Below are positions 10,566-23,339 of a DNA stretch of 64,000 nt, piece after piece. The notes under the pieces are model-generated. The model had not been told where the DNA came from. It did no database searches and worked only from the letters and a program-made list of their open reading frames with translations. This DNA comes from Brachionus manjavacas (Eukaryota > Rotifera > Eurotatoria > Ploima > Brachionidae): contig JAHQIY010000011.1 of the NCBI GenBank assembly GCA_019054805.1, positions 563,001 to 627,000 of the forward strand, written 5' to 3'. A program made the position numbers and the translations under genes. Every line of letters begins with the position of its first letter. Position 1 is the stretch's first letter.

Positions 10566-11570
10566 TTTTTTATTTATTTATTTAAAAAATAATTTGGGAA
10601 AATTCCCTAGCTGTTTGGAATGAATATTAATTCTCCCTTTCAGCCACATTAGCGTTAATTTTGGAATTTGTAAAAGTTATTTTTGATTATTTTAAAAATT
10701 GAAAAAACACATAAATTAGAGCAAAAAGTAAATGTTAAACAAAAGAATTGAATAATTTTGAATTAATTTTGATTTAATTTTTCCATTTTTGATTAGAACT
10801 TTTTTGATACTCCTCTGTTTCTTTTACGATAAGTGTGTGGGTTAATTTGCTTTCCACAAATTTGTCGAATAATTTGTTAGCTCTAACTAATACTTTGTCT
10901 AATTTTAGTTTGTCATGGATAGAGTTGATTTTGGTCCTGATTAGGAAAAAGTGAATCGTCTTCAGTATCCGATTTTGAATCTTTTGAATTTCGTCAGAGA
11001 TTTTTTGTGTTGCTACGAGCAATGGTATGAATGCGTAGTCGAAGTTTGATCGAATAAAACTTTTAAATATTGTTAAGGACAGTATTGTTTTGTTTTTAAT
11101 GTTTAAACTTTTGATTTTACGAATTATATTTATTTTTTTTAGGGTTTTATCTGTGATTGATTCAAGATGCTTTTGGAACGAGAGTTTCGGATCTAAGTTG
11201 TGACCAAGGAACGTCGGAAATGGGTTCATTGGAATCGTTGAGTTACCAAGTGTCAGGTTTAAACGGTAAGTTTTTGTATAATTTTTCCTATAACCAGCTG
11301 TGGTGAAGACTGAATACACGGTTTTCGATTTGTTTATCTTCAAACCCCATTTTTCACAGAAGTTATATATTATGTTTATTGCTTTCTGGATCTTTTTTTC
11401 CAAGGATTTAAGGTTTGAGTCACTAATCCATATTGTAAGATCGTCGGCGAATAAGGCCTTTTGAATGTTAAAAGGTAGTTTCTTAACGATATCACTGAAG
11501 AATACTGAAAATAATGTGGGGGAAAGGCTGCTTCCTTGTGGAACGCCGGTTGTTATCTTGAACAAAGATG
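10566..11570 (-). mobile_element. 5'-truncated LINE (FADD-type RT) with 22-bp target duplication
   Basis: The minus strand codes for 263 residues ending at 10774. It starts inside the RT palm at TTGVPQGSSLSPTLFSVFF, has the catalytic FADD (QKALFADDLTIW), FTTAGYRKNYTKTYRLNL, LGHNLDPKLSFQKHLE and the C-terminal end. The 3' terminus on the left is an AAATAAATAAATAAAAAA-type tail. A perfect 22-bp duplication flanks it. The open frame is uninterrupted and the duplication perfect, so the insertion should be young. Same family as the LINE at 61.2-63.7 kb, which is also truncated close to the GVPQGS motif. Likely jockey/I-like, not settled. Confidence 0.9.
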
Positions 11571-11592
11571 ATAGTGCCGATTAAACCAATTA
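11571..11592. repeat. 22-bp target site duplication, right copy
   Basis: Perfect second copy of 10544-10565, abutting the truncated 5' end of the minus-strand LINE. Confidence 0.9.
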
Positions 11593-11718
11593 ACCAAAAA
11601 TGTATTTATAAAATGTTCTGCTTTGGAGAATTTAATTAATTAATTTATCTACTGAGCAGAGGCCACCAGTTGGGCCACTATCGATACGCTGTAAAATAAA
11701 GCGTGTCAATAAAAATTA

Positions 11719-13355
11719 ACGGTTGCCCAATAATGCTTGTCCGAAACTTCAATTAGAAAAAAATTGATGATTAGATAATGATAATATTATGAAAATATAC
11801 AGTTTGATACAAAATTTTGTCAATTTTCGAAAATAAAAGTGGTTTTTAAAATTTTTTATTTTTTCGCATGCTCTATGCTCAGGTGTGACACATAGCCTGA
11901 CCTAAAATTGTCCTCGGTGATCAAGATAATTCCAATACAAGTATAATATAGTATAATATATATTTGTAGAGAATTTTATCTTGATTAAAATGAGCTATTA
12001 TTTGTTTTAATCGGATGATTTTTGAAGGAGTTATGTTAAAAAAACATAAAAACCTTTAGATTTTATGAAAAAGTGAAAATTCAGTTAAATGATCGCTTTT
12101 TTCAATTTCTTTCGACTAGAATTAGATATTGACCTGAAATTTTACACACATGTTAAATAGAGAATTAGCTATTGAATGAATAGCTAATTCATATTTTTGT
12201 TTGATTTAAAGCACCTTTTTAAGAGATTTTTCACATTAAAGGTATGGTCCCCCTCTTTGATAAATATTTTAACGATTTTAATATAATGCCGCTAAAAAAA
12301 GTATATCATTTAAAAGCTAAGATCCTAAGCTACAATAAAATATATAATTCTTAATAGTTGTACAAGGATTTGATGAAAAATAATTGAATTATGATTAATA
12401 AGAATTTTATTTTTTATTAAATTTTGTTTTGCTTTTCTTATTTAAATTTATTGCATAAATCCTAAAATTTAATTAATATTTTTTGATCATATTTGGATAT
12501 TTTTACAAATTTATACTCGAAAATTATAAATATGGGACGTCCCAAGAAACAAGCCTTATGTGAATTGGTTATTCAACACCGTCAAAATGGAATACCCAAT
12601 ATTGGAATTTTTCAAATGCTTTGCGGAAAAGTTTCTCAAAGAACACTCTCTCGTTGGATAAAAGATTTTAAAGAGAATGGCAAAACTACTTCAAAAAAAT
12701 CATCGGGTAGACCTCGGTCAGCAGTCACACAAATTAACAGACGTTAAGTTAAACGATTAACCAATAATCATTCTGGCAGACAAATCGCGGCGAAATTGAA
12801 TATTTCAAAAGGATCTGTAGTGAACATTTTTAAAGAACTTAACCTCATAGTAAAATTTAAAGATTTTTTTAAAATGATTAAATTAAGGCCTTTAAAAAGA
12901 GAAAAATTGTCGATGTAGTCAAAAGATTGCGCTTTTCTCAATTTAGCGAAAAAATAAAAACAAAGAGTTCTAAAAATTACCGATAATGTTTTCGGATGAG
13001 AAATTGTTCGCTGTTGACGGGGGTCTGAATAAACAAAATCAGAGAGTTTACGCCATTTCACAAGAGGAAGCTGATTTAAAAAGAGGTTAACTTAATTTTC
13101 TAAAAAAATTAAATTTTAAAAAATCTTAGTTTGAAATCTTAAATTAATTAAGGTTTATAGGGTTTTTATTTATTAACTTGTATTCGAATTATCTTGATCA
13201 CCGAGGACAATTTTAGGTCAGGCTATGTGTAACACCTGAGCATAGAGCAAAAATAGACAAAATTTTGTATCAAACTGTAAATTTTCTTAATATTATCAAT
13301 TAATCATCAATTTTTTTCTAATTGAAGTTTCGGACAAGCATTATTGGGCACCCGT
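11719..13355 (+). mobile_element. Tc1/mariner-type element, internally deleted, with ~200-bp TIRs
   Basis: The ends are ACGGTTGCCCAATAATGCTT (11719) and its inverse at 13355 (one early mismatch), each flanked by TA, the target of this superfamily. The inverted repeats extend to about 11940 and 13170 (shared CTCGGTGATCAAGATAATT and GCCTGACCTAAAATTGTCCT). The length of 1637 bp is near the size of a whole Tc1 element, but the transposase stops after the first catalytic segment, so the element is nonautonomous. Confidence 0.9.
12531..13076 (+). pseudogene. Tc1/mariner transposase, truncated after first catalytic Asp
   Basis: Starts MGRPKKQALCELVIQHRQNG (12531), with a first HTH (GKVSQRTLSRWIKDFKENGK) and a GRP-type basic turn (KKSSGRPRSA). 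A stop at 12745 interrupts it. The same frame then continues with a second HTH (TNNHSGRQIAAKLNISKGSV). A shifted frame at 12986-13076 reads MFSDEKLFAVDGGLNKQNQR then VYAISQEEADLKRG, the first-Asp block of the DDE domain. The second Asp and third acidic block are absent, and sequence passes directly into the right TIR. Confidence 0.85.
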
Positions 13356-13499
13356 TAGTAATAAAAAGCATAAAAATACTTTGTAATAAAAAAACAGAAG
13401 AGTCATTTTGAATTCTAAAGATAAAAAGAAGAGGACAAACATTAAATATAAGAATATAATATTGAATTTTTTTTTTTGCAGTTTTAGTTTTAGTTCTGT

Positions 13500-14475
13500 C
13501 GAACAAATGTGGTGAACTCAAAAAGCATTTTTGGTATCTCCTCTCTATTGATGTGGCTAAATGACTCTCTAATTTTCAGGACTACATGATCTTCTTTTGA
13601 AGCCCTCAGGTCAGTATTTACTATGTATTTGTAGACACTAAAAACTTCACTCGGTTCCAAAGAGCTGTCATCTCTTACTAAGATTTTTAATTTGTCTATT
13701 TCATTAATAAAACTTTGATTGACTTCAATTGTTTCGAAGATTCTTAATATTTCCCTGGTGTAGGTATTTCGGATGAATCTCTGATAGAAATCACATTTTA
13801 AAGTGGTGATACTAATAATGGTTGGCTCTTATACCCTCTATTCGCTTAATTTTTAGTTTTTCTGTTGAACCTAGATTGTGGTTCTCTAATCCAAAAGAAA
13901 GATTGGTCGTAAGTACGTCTTATATAATTGCCCTTTCATGTTTGAATGTGCAATATTGCTAACAATACCAAGGACCTTAAATTTAGCCTTAGATGCATAA
14001 ACTGCCTTTTTTCTTTTATTTATGTGTTCTGAGTTCTTATCATCGTCAGAGAGTGTGATGCCTAGATATTTCATGGAGTTCATTTGTTTAATTGGTGTTT
14101 TCGATACAATTAAAGGTCATCTCGCCTAAGATCACACCGTCTCTCATCAGCACTTCGATAAATTTTTGAATTAAATACCTTATACATTGTCTTCTCAGGA
14201 TTAAAACTATTTCATTACGAGCTCCGAACTGTTCAACTATGTCTATTTGCTTTTGAAGATCGTATTTAGAGGTGCTAATAAGAATAATGTCATCCGCATA
14301 TGCAATTACATGAATCTTAGTCGAGTTGTCTAGTTTAAGGCCGGATGGACAGTTCTCAATATCCTTTAGCAGATTGTCGATGTTAACTGAAAATAATTTA
14401 GATGACATTTTACCACCTTGACCGACGCCCAGCCTCAAGTGAACGCCTAGTTCTAAAAAGTTTCTAAAAGTCAAG
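13500..14475 (-). mobile_element. LINE fragment, RT palm to thumb region
   Basis: The minus strand reads TFRNFLELGVHLRLGVGQGG then KMSSKLFSVNIDNLLKDIEN and the catalytic block VIAYADDIILIS (14280-14320). It continues as MKYLGITLSDDDKNSEHINK and RKKAVYASKAKFKVLGIVS (13886-14060) and, in a further frame, as RIEGIRANTIISI to about 13540. The YADD box and the KYLGI thumb block identify a non-LTR reverse transcriptase of a different lineage from the FADD LINEs here. Frame changes near 14090 and 13880 break it. Both ends are truncated. Confidence 0.8.
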
Positions 14476-14593
14476 ATCGTTCTGTACCAGCATCAGTGAC
14501 TCCTGATAGTAATTCATTATCCCAAACAGGACCGCGGGTTTAATTTGACCTAGAGATTAGATCGATTAACCTTGTCTTGAATTTAATTTAAAT

Positions 14594-14690
14594 TGATTCA
14601 AACAAAAAAAATAACTATGGAATCGTCAGCACAAGAGTCTTCAGTCACTCAGCTAATTTTTAAAAAAAGACCAAGTAGACCAAAAGGTTA
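14594..14690 (+). other. Short open stretch with GT...AG edge, unassigned
   Basis: 14616-14690 reads MESSAQESSVTQLIFKKRPS then RPKG, followed by GGTTAAAAAA and, 70 bases on, a TTTTTTTTAG directly before the DNA transposon end at 14760. It could be a small exon of an interrupted gene or of a mobile element. There is no further support. Confidence 0.2.
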
Positions 14691-15549
14691 AAAAAATATT
14701 AATTCTGTATTTTTTTCCTATATTAATTTCAATAAATAATAAAAATTTTATTTTTTTTAGGTGCCCCAAATGATAAACCGTAGTTTATCTAAATAAATTT
14801 TAAGAATTATTTTAAATTTGAAACATAGAGCTTTTTTTTATGCTGAAGTCGAATTTCTAGTTAGTTTTTATACAGAACTTTTAGTTTTCGTGCAAAAGAC
14901 AACATAAATTTGCTAATATTCTTATTCTTATTATTTTGGTAAGAATTTAAAAACCGAAAAATAATTTGATAAAATTCCAAAAATTATTTTTAAAATCATA
15001 TTTGAATTAATTTTATAAAATTGAAATGTCTTTTGAACTGAGTTTTTCTAATTTGATAAAAAACAGAAAAAACACACTTTTATAAATCTTTTACAGTGTG
15101 AAAATAACCGTTTCAATTATTTAAATTAACCTTATCAATTTTCACAACTTATCTAGATTTTATCTTTATGTTTTTATGAATCATTTATCATGTCATAAAT
15201 CTTTATGACCGATTCAATTCACAACTTATCTTTATTTAGATTCTTTATGATTAATGACCTTTTTAAGATACAACTACTGAATATAAATAGAAGTTGTAAT
15301 TCTTAAAAAGGAGAGCTTTATAACTTGTTTTTTTTCCTATTTACTTTAATTTAATAATAAACGTTTATTCAACACGATTTTGTTCTTTGTCTTCATTCTA
15401 TCTCCTCTGAAGTTAATCGAAGGTATTCAGGCCAAATTCCCTAGACTAACATAAATGGTAGCAGCGATAAAGACCGATATAAACAGATAGATAATAGACA
15501 AAAGCAGATTGTTCCGCGCGATAATTTTATATTAGTACTAATTATTAAT

Positions 15550-16500
15550 TGTGCAATGAGTGAAATAGGCTCTATAATCGAGGATATCGATTCAAAAAAG
15601 TGGAAAAAAATAAAAGCTCTTAATATTTGCAAGGCTAAATCCTTAGCTTACTCCCTGGATAAGGTAGTAGCTGCTTACAGGGCTACTGTAGCAGAATTAA
15701 AGGATATTGCGGAAAGCAATGATGCCACTGATACAAGGAAATCAAAGTGCATAGAATGCCTTAGTAATTTTGAAAGCAAAGTTAACAAAATAAAACAAAT
15801 AAAACTGGACGCTGATGACGTAGATGAGCAGAAAGATGATGTATCTTTAGAAATTGACAGACTTCGTCTGACTAATGAAGAATTATTATTAAGAAATGAA
15901 AATCTGATGAAGACCGACTGAATGCAGTCGTCAATTTTGTGGCTGAGTTACCATTGTTAATATTATAAAAACATATTGAGTCAAAAAGTAACTGGTTCAA
16001 ATTTGAAAAAGAGCTCAAAGATACCTTTAGAAACATCATTAGAGAACATAAGATAAGAAGCGAACTCTCTAATTTAAAACACAAGGAATTGAATGTTGAA
16101 CATTTTGTAAACAGATTTTTGACTTTGACCAATAAGTTAGGCTTTATGGCTGAGGAAGAAAAAATGTTTTACTTTAGAGAAGTTTTAAAAGAAAATACAA
16201 AAAGAGAAATTATTTGTAGAAAAATCGTTAAGCTGTCGGAGGCTATCCCACTTGCGATTCAATTAGAATCAGCGGCTAGCTGCATATCTAAAGTTAACTT
16301 TGTTAAAACTAATGTAAAAAAGAAAAATAATAATTCATATAAAAAAGATACTTTCAAAGATTTACAAAAACAAAAATCTGTATCTAATAAATATTTAAAT
16401 CAAAGAAACAATAAATCACATGATATTACATGTCTTAGATGTAAAAAGAAAGGACATTATGCTAATAAGTGCAGGGTAATATTAAAAAAGATAAATTCTT
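15550..16500 (+). mobile_element. Gypsy fossil: gag-like region with zinc knuckle
   Basis: Part of the Gypsy fossil. The first part is charged and helical, likely coiled-coil. The later part has a retroviral-type CCHC zinc knuckle (CLRCKKKGHYANKC, about 16.43-16.47 kb) after a lysine/asparagine-rich stretch, the usual arrangement at the end of gag. Confidence 0.8.
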
Positions 16501-16549
16501 TAGAAATTGTTTCTGATTCGGAAGAAAAGATTTGTATGGTTTCTTCTCT

Positions 16550-19500
16550 CTCGAAAAATATTAATTGTATACCATCAACTACAGGTAATGTAGGAGGTAA
16601 ATTTATGAAAATAGTAATAGATTGCGGGGCTACCCATTCAATTATGAACCATATGACAGCAGTTCAATATAATATTGATATTTTAGCATGTGAAAAAAAA
16701 ATAAAGACTGCAACAGGCATAATTACTCATGCTTCTGGCAAAACGAAACCAATTGAAATTAAGCTAGGTAACAGTTTATGTTTAATCGAATTTATTGTTT
16801 TCGATCATGAAGACCATGATGTTTTGTTAGGTCTTGATTGGTTTCAAAAAACAAATTCAGGAATTTTTCCATCCCAAGGACTTATAAAATTCCCAGGTTC
16901 ATATTTTAAATTAGAAAGTAGCGAAAGTAATAAAGAAGAAAATATTTTTGATATTTTTCTATCTGATGTTAATCCAGAAACCTCAGATGATTATTTTTGG
17001 GAAAACAAATCATATAAGGTTAACCCTTTAAGTCCTTTATCATTCAATCAGCAAAAAGCTTTTGATAAAATTTTAACAGAAGCAAAATGTTTATTTGCTA
17101 ATTCTATAGAAGAATTAGGGAGCTGTGAGGTGTATAAACACGTAATTAGGTTGATTGATGAAAATGTAGCTCCTATTTATAAACGACCATATAGAATGTC
17201 AGAAAACGAACGCCAATTTTTAAAAACCGAAATCAGTAAGATGATAAAAGCAGGAATCATTCGAACATCTAAATCGGCTTGGTCTTCCCCTGTAATTGTT
17301 GTTCCAAAAAAAGACGGAAATAAACGAATTTGTATAGATTATAGAAAGTTTAACGAAAATACTTTAACATAAAGATGGCCACTTCCAAATATTTCAGATG
17401 TAATTGATAGAATGAGGGACTCGAATTTGTTCACTGCACTTGATTTAAAGTCAGGCTACTGGCAATTAAAAATGGATGAAAGTTCAATTCATAAAACTGC
17501 TTTTTCCACTCCAGATGGTCATTTTGAATTTTTAAGACTACCTTTTGGCTTAAAGAATGCGCAAACAGACTTCTGTAGGATTATGCAGATGACCCTAGGT
17601 GACATTCCTTTCGTTGAAGTTTATATGGATGATATTACTATACATTCAAAATCCTTTCACGAACACATCTCTCACATAAGACAAGTTTTTAAAAAATTAA
17701 AGGAAGCAAATTTAAAAATAAACCCAACTAAATGTAGCTGGTTTGCAAATGAAATTAAAGTGCTTGGTCACATTGTGTCTCATAATCAAGTTAAAATGGA
17801 TCCTGAAAAAATCAAAGCAATTGTTGAAAGAGCTCGACCAAAAAATTTAAAGGAACTACAAAGTTTTCTTGGACTACCTAACTTTTATCGACGCTTTATT
17901 AAGGATTATTCAAAAATTGCCCATCCACTTTTTGCTTTGTGTGCGAAAGATTCAGTATTTGAATGGAGTAGTGAATGTGAAGAAGCTTTTAACATGCTTA
18001 AGAAAAAATGTTCCTCATATCCAATATTAAGAATAACAAATCCTAATTCCAATTACAGACTCTATGTCGATGCTTCTGGGTACGCACTTGGAGCAATATT
18101 AACTCAAAAAGATGAAAACGGAGAGGAATTCATTGTTGCTTGTGCTTCACGAACACTCTCAAAAACAGAAATAAAATACGGTATTTCAGAAAAAGAATGC
18201 TTAGCTGTTATCTATGGTATAACACAATTCAGAAAGTACCTGTATGGAATAAAATTTACAGTTATAATAGACAACTCAGCACTTGTATGGCTTAAGAACA
18301 TTAAAAAAATGACAGGAAAATTAACCCGATGGTCAATATTTCTTCAGGAGTACGACTTTGACGTTGTTTATAGAAAAGGATCTTAACATGGAAATGTGGA
18401 TGCAATCAGTAGACCTGTAATTGACTTTAATTTGTATGACAACAACACAAGTTTTAAATGATAAAATTAAATTAGACGTGTGGGAAAATCCACTTCATCC
18501 AATTTGGAAAGCTTGTACCAGGTATTTCAAAAAAATTAGCAACAAATATTCAAAATTTGGCAAAAAATTATCGTTTTGAAAACAATAAACTTTTTATCCA
18601 TAAAACTGGAAAATATTTACAAGTACCTAAGCCAGAATTGCGGGCAGAAATTATTGAAAAGGCACACAATTTCGGATACTTTCAAACTGAATCCACATAT
18701 CAGAGACTGAAAGACACATTTTATTGGAAGAATATATTTGATGATATAAAAAAATTGGTAAAAAAGTGCACTGTTTGCAATCGAAATAACAAAGAAATTG
18801 TAAAATACCATCCTGCACAAACAAGTTGCATTAGCAAAATTTTTAAACGTGTTATGATAGACCTTATTCTTGGTCTTCCTGAAACTGATGAAGGCTTCAA
18901 TGGTATATTAGTAATAATTGAATTTGTAACAAGATTTTCGTTTGCTAAACCAATACGATCAAAATCGGCTAATGAAGTAGCTTCTATATTAACTAAATAT
19001 ATTAGTATGTTTGGTCCATTTGAGGAACTTTTATCCGACCAAGGAAGGGAATTTTGTAACAATGTATTAGAAAGTTTAAAAACAAATTTAGGTTTTAAAC
19101 ATATCACAACCTCAGCTTATAATCCAAGAACTAATGGGATAACAGAGAGATTTAATCAGACTTTAGCAAATTGTTTAAGAAAACATGCTGAAGCCAATAT
19201 CAATAACTGGCATAAGTTCCTACCGTTTGTTTTAATCGCATACCAATCGAGAGTTCATTAGGCTACGGGTCACACACCTTTTGAACTAATGTTCGGAAGG
19301 AACATGATCCCATTTAATGATTATTCAACTGAAAAAGAAGATTCAAATGCTATCTTGGAAAGAAGTAAAGAAATTAAACAGCTATTTGAAAGTACACGTC
19401 CGTTAGCGCTAAAAAATTTAAATGCATTTCAAGAACGCCAAATTAAAACACAAAATAAATCTACTAATATTGTTGAGAAACGAATTGACATTGGAAAAAC

Positions 19501-19660
19501 TGTATTCTTAAAATGCGAAGGACTTCTTAATAAATTAGAACCAAGGTTCAAGGGACCATATAAAGTATCAGGTCAAACCACACGTGGTAATTATATTATT
19601 AAGAATGCTCTTAACGAAACTTTAAATGACTCTTATCCGAGACATAAAATTAAATGACTC
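16550..19660 (+). mobile_element. Gypsy fossil: pol region (protease, RT, RNase H, integrase)
   Basis: Part of the Gypsy fossil. Protease near 16.62 kb (DCGATHSIM), RT about 17.1-17.8 kb with the catalytic VYMDD block, RNase H about 18.05-18.35 kb (LYVDASGYALGAIL), integrase about 18.6-19.3 kb with the HHCC zinc finger and DDE core, then a C-terminal domain. Protease-RT-RH-integrase order assigns it to Ty3/Gypsy. Confidence 0.9.
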
Positions 19661-19899
19661 TTATCCGAGACATAAAATTAAATTGGTGGAAGACGATTCG
19701 TCTCTTCCAGTAGAGAGTGCCGAAATTGAAAGAATTCAAAAACATAAAATAATCGATAACGATAATCTTATCTTGTAAAATGGAAAAATCTTCCATTTTC
19801 GGAATCATCTTGGATTCCTAAAAAGTATTTTAACAAACTAATAAACGATTATAAATCAGGATTACAATTCGCTAAATCTCAACGTCCACAGCGAAAATG

Positions 19900-20700
19900 T
19901 ACATTAAACAAAGCATTTTTTGTAAGTTTTTTACTTTTGTTTAGCATTATCCCTTCAATATTCACTGAAAATGTAAATAAAATAAAAGGGATAAATGTAA
20001 ACGGTAGTTTTATGTTATGTTCGCATTCTTATCATAGAAAGATTATTGATCTAAATTCACTATGTAAAACTAAACCCAAAAATACAAATCACATATTGAA
20101 TAAGTATTTTGAATTGAAATCTAACCAAAATGTTGTCAGTTCGAAAATAAAACTAAATGTTTTAGGGAAAATTGGAACATCAAGTTTATGGAAATGGATA
20201 TCATTGCTTGATGAAAAAACATATTTTAGTTACATCAATGTCGTTTTGGGGTGAAAAATTTGAATCACTCAGAACAGAACCTGTGAAACTAACTAACGAT
20301 GAATGCAAAATAATGGTTCTTACTAGAAAATGCAGAGAATCGCCTATGAATTGTGATGCTGAATATTGTACTTATTCTGCTAATTCAAAAGCAATATTTT
20401 CATTGTTAAATGAAAGAAAAAGCGAAACATTTTCTTGTTCTTTCTCACCAAAATTAATAACAGCCAAAAATCAATTTGATCATTTATTCGGTTTAAAATG
20501 TCAAGCTAAAGATCTTTTTTGTTATCTTCATGATTCCATTATAATATGGGATAAAACTGTTTATCACGAATGCCCACTATACAAAATTACTTTGGAAGAT
20601 TTCAAATTTGAAAAAGATAGCGATATTTTAATAAGTGAATCACATTTAGCAGTTCAAGCTTCCGGAATCAATTAATTTGTAATATCTCAGTCTTAACAAC
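19900..20700 (+). mobile_element. Gypsy fossil: env-like third region (tentative)
   Basis: Part of the Gypsy fossil, downstream of integrase, where some Gypsy lineages carry an envelope-like gene. It is cysteine-rich with a hydrophobic start, consistent with a secreted or membrane glycoprotein, but the match is by layout and composition only. Confidence 0.45.
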
Positions 20701-21138
20701 AGTTGAAGGAATATATCTGTGTAGAAAAATTACCCAAGATATAAATATCAAAGTACCTCAGAGTTCTACTGTTGAGGAAATGAAAGAATTACTTGCTGAC
20801 AATGACTATAGAGTTTTCGAAGATATAAAACAAAAAAATTAAAAGCTTTTTAATGAATGTTTAAATTTTAAATCGACGCTTAACCTTTTTTCAAAAAATG
20901 AAGACAAATATCTAACACATTTTCTTAAAAATGGAAAACAAATCCTATTTCTCGCTTGATTCTTTTTAAAATGAAAAAAATAAATTGATTTTAGAAAGTT
21001 TAAACTTTTCCCTTCAAAATTTAGCTTTTCTTTTTTGATAAAAAATTTTATTTTTTTATCCAGATTTAAGAAAAACTACCAACTTTTTTATTAAAAAAAA
21101 TAGGAAGAGTTAGTAAAAGAAAAATATCTAGTAAGAAA

Positions 21139-22713
21139 AATGCCAAAAAAACTGAAAAATAATGAGAATGAAGTTTTTAATGAAGCAGTTGTTAATGAAG
21201 AGTCTACTGAATACATGAGTATTCAACAACAAGAGGTTACTGACGATTTATATGATTTTTGAATGATTAAATAAAAAAAAATCAATCAAATTTTGGATGT
21301 ATAACCAACGTTGAAGTAAGGAATGCATCGACGCAAACTTCAGAAATTGGTACTACAAATCGTTTAACAATGGTTTAAAAAATTTTAATTGGAACAATAT
21401 AGGGGACACAAGATCACAAGCTTCTTTAAAACAATGTGTTTTTAATGTTCAAAGTTTGGCTAATTTCATCGACAGAAGATTTAGAGAACTGTATCCAAGG
21501 TTGAAATTGAACAAGACGAGTTGGTAAGATCAGAAGAAAGTTGCCTAGCATATTTGCTAAAATGGGAAGCAAAATATGATAGTATTACTAATCGACCATA
21601 TTTTGAAGGCCATGAACGCGAGGACGTTTTAAAATCGGAAAGAATTTATCACTTATTAACTCGATTCAAAGATTATTTTTATATTCCAAAAAAACGAAAA
21701 CGGTGAATATTCATGGATAAAACCAATTAGAAAACAAAAAATTCTTACTTGTCATGACGAGTCTATTTTTCGTTCTGGTAAAATTTCAAAATTTAGATGG
21801 TCTTTTCCGGAAAAGGCTCCATTTTATAACAAAGGCAAAGGTCGGAGTGTTATGGTATCGTTTTTTATGGTGTGTTATGATCAAACAGATGTTTTTGAAC
21901 TTAATCAAGAAGAGTATGATGAAGCAGTCTGAAAATTTCCAGAATTAGAAGATGATCATGGCTTTGTGAACTATTTGCCCCGATTAGACACTGCATGGAT
22001 TGAGCCAAAAAAAGACATGTATTTTGATAATGATATAATTTTGAAACAATTCAAAAAACTCTTTATTTTGATGCGCTTTAAACGATCGTTTTTAAACTAT
22101 CAAGTTGAGGTGATTGTCGACAACGCGTGAACTGATTCGGCAAAAATCCACGATGTAAGAATGTTTAATAAATTTCCAGGTACTAATTGCATTTATGACG
22201 AAATTAAAAGGATGGAAGGTGATCAAGAATAAATGTAATTTTAATTTAAATTAATTGAATTTTTTTTTTAATTTATCATTAAAGTCTATCTTGCCGAGAT
22301 GAAAATGGAAATTATAAAGGTTTAATTTATATATGTAAAGAACTTGGATTAATCGATGAGAATATTAAATCTAGTGATATAACATTGGATGAGCTGAGAG
22401 CAAAAATGCAAGAACATCAAGCTTTTAATAACGAGAATACACATCTTCAAAAACTGGCTACCGATTATGACTTTAAAGTGTTATTTTCTCCTAAATACCA
22501 CTGTGAGTTGAACCCAATTGAAGGCCTATGGTGTTACTTAAAATCATATGTAAGAAAAAACAATGAACAAGATTTTAGTAAGCTTTTAGATCTTTTTAAA
22601 AATGGATTAAGACTATTTAAAGATAAAAAGTTAAATGTAAAACTTTGGAATAGATTTTGGGTCGCATTAGATATGTATGATAATGACTCGAGTAATCAAG
22701 AAGTTTTAACGTA
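21139..22713 (+). pseudogene. IS630-superfamily DDE transposase, interrupted
   Basis: Coding remnant of the 14.76-23.34 kb transposon. The start may be MPKKLKNNENEVFNEAVVNE (21139). The first catalytic block is KILTCHDESIFRSGKISKFR (about 21740-21800), the second VIVDNA with TDSAKIHDVRMFN (22110-22165), and the third PKYHCELNPIEGLWCYLKSY (22485-22550), giving the D, D, E triad of IS630/Tc1-like enzymes. The last part, 22385-22714, is a 109-residue open frame ending normally. Stops and frame changes (for example TGA at 22127-22129 in the second block) and possible introns separate the blocks. Homologues with the NPIEG.WC signature occur in several invertebrates (recalled). Confidence 0.8.
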
Positions 22714-23339
22714 ATTATTCGAGGCTAAATATAGTAGTTGCCCTCAAACCCATAAAAAAATAAAGATTTAAAAAAAAAAATAAAATAAAGAAACTTAGTT
22801 TTGATGTATTTTAATTATTTTCTATGAAAATGTCAAAAATACTTAATAAAAATTTTAAACCTTAAAAAAATGATTTTGTTTAGCGCGTTTTATTACTGAA
22901 ATTTTAAACAAACAAAAAAAAAATTAAATTTTGTTTCAAATTGGTGAAATAATAAAATTAAAATAAATTTCGGCTTAACATAAGTGTCGCCTAGTCGGAA
23001 TAGATTTTAAAGACCAAAATTGCAAAGTTTCGATTTTTTCTTCTTTTTTCATCAATCAATTACTCAAAAAAATTATTTCTATTAAAGAAAATTATTTTTG
23101 TAGTGTAATTTGATGCAAATATTCAGAAAAAGCTAAAAAAAAAATTACGGTTCATGTCGATCCGAAAACTGGCGAAAATCCTTGAAAAAAGGACCCCCTC
23201 CAGCTCAAAAATATAAGCTTACCCATCGTTTTTTTTTTGAAAAATTCAAATTTTTCATCATGAAAAACCCTAAAATGAGTTTTTTTTTAAATATTTAAAC
23301 CTTTTTGACTAACTACGGTTTATCATTTGGGGCACCTTA

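Larger units (their letters stand above)
15100..20840 (+). mobile_element. Ty3/Gypsy LTR retrotransposon fossil
   Basis: A near full-length Ty3/Gypsy element inserted in the IS630-like transposon. A candidate left LTR covers about 15.10-15.45 kb: TG start, TATAAATA box, an AATAAA signal and a following TGGTAGCAGCG that can serve as primer binding site. Behind it come a gag-like region, protease, RT, RNase H and integrase in Ty3/Gypsy order, and a third, env-like region. I could not recognise a matching repeat at the right end. The element looks broken, with several breaks. Coding sequence is otherwise well conserved, so it is not ancient, but without a second LTR its age cannot be estimated. 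The right boundary is approximate. Confidence 0.9.
14760..23336 (+). mobile_element. IS630-like DNA transposon split by a Gypsy insertion
   Basis: A 26-bp terminal repeat, GGTGCCCCAAATGATAAACC then GTAGTT, lies at 14760-14785 and in perfect inverse at 23311-23336. TTA flanks both ends (14757-14759, 23337-23339), a possible target duplication. The transposase coding part sits at about 21.1-22.7 kb, and a Ty3/Gypsy element occupies about 15.1-20.9 kb. Without the insertion the transposon would be roughly 2.8 kb. The identical ends suggest limited age, but the coding part carries stops. Confidence 0.85.

Noticed and set aside
18721-19107. 128-codon minus-strand frame inside the Gypsy fossil
   Set aside because: Shadow of the integrase region.
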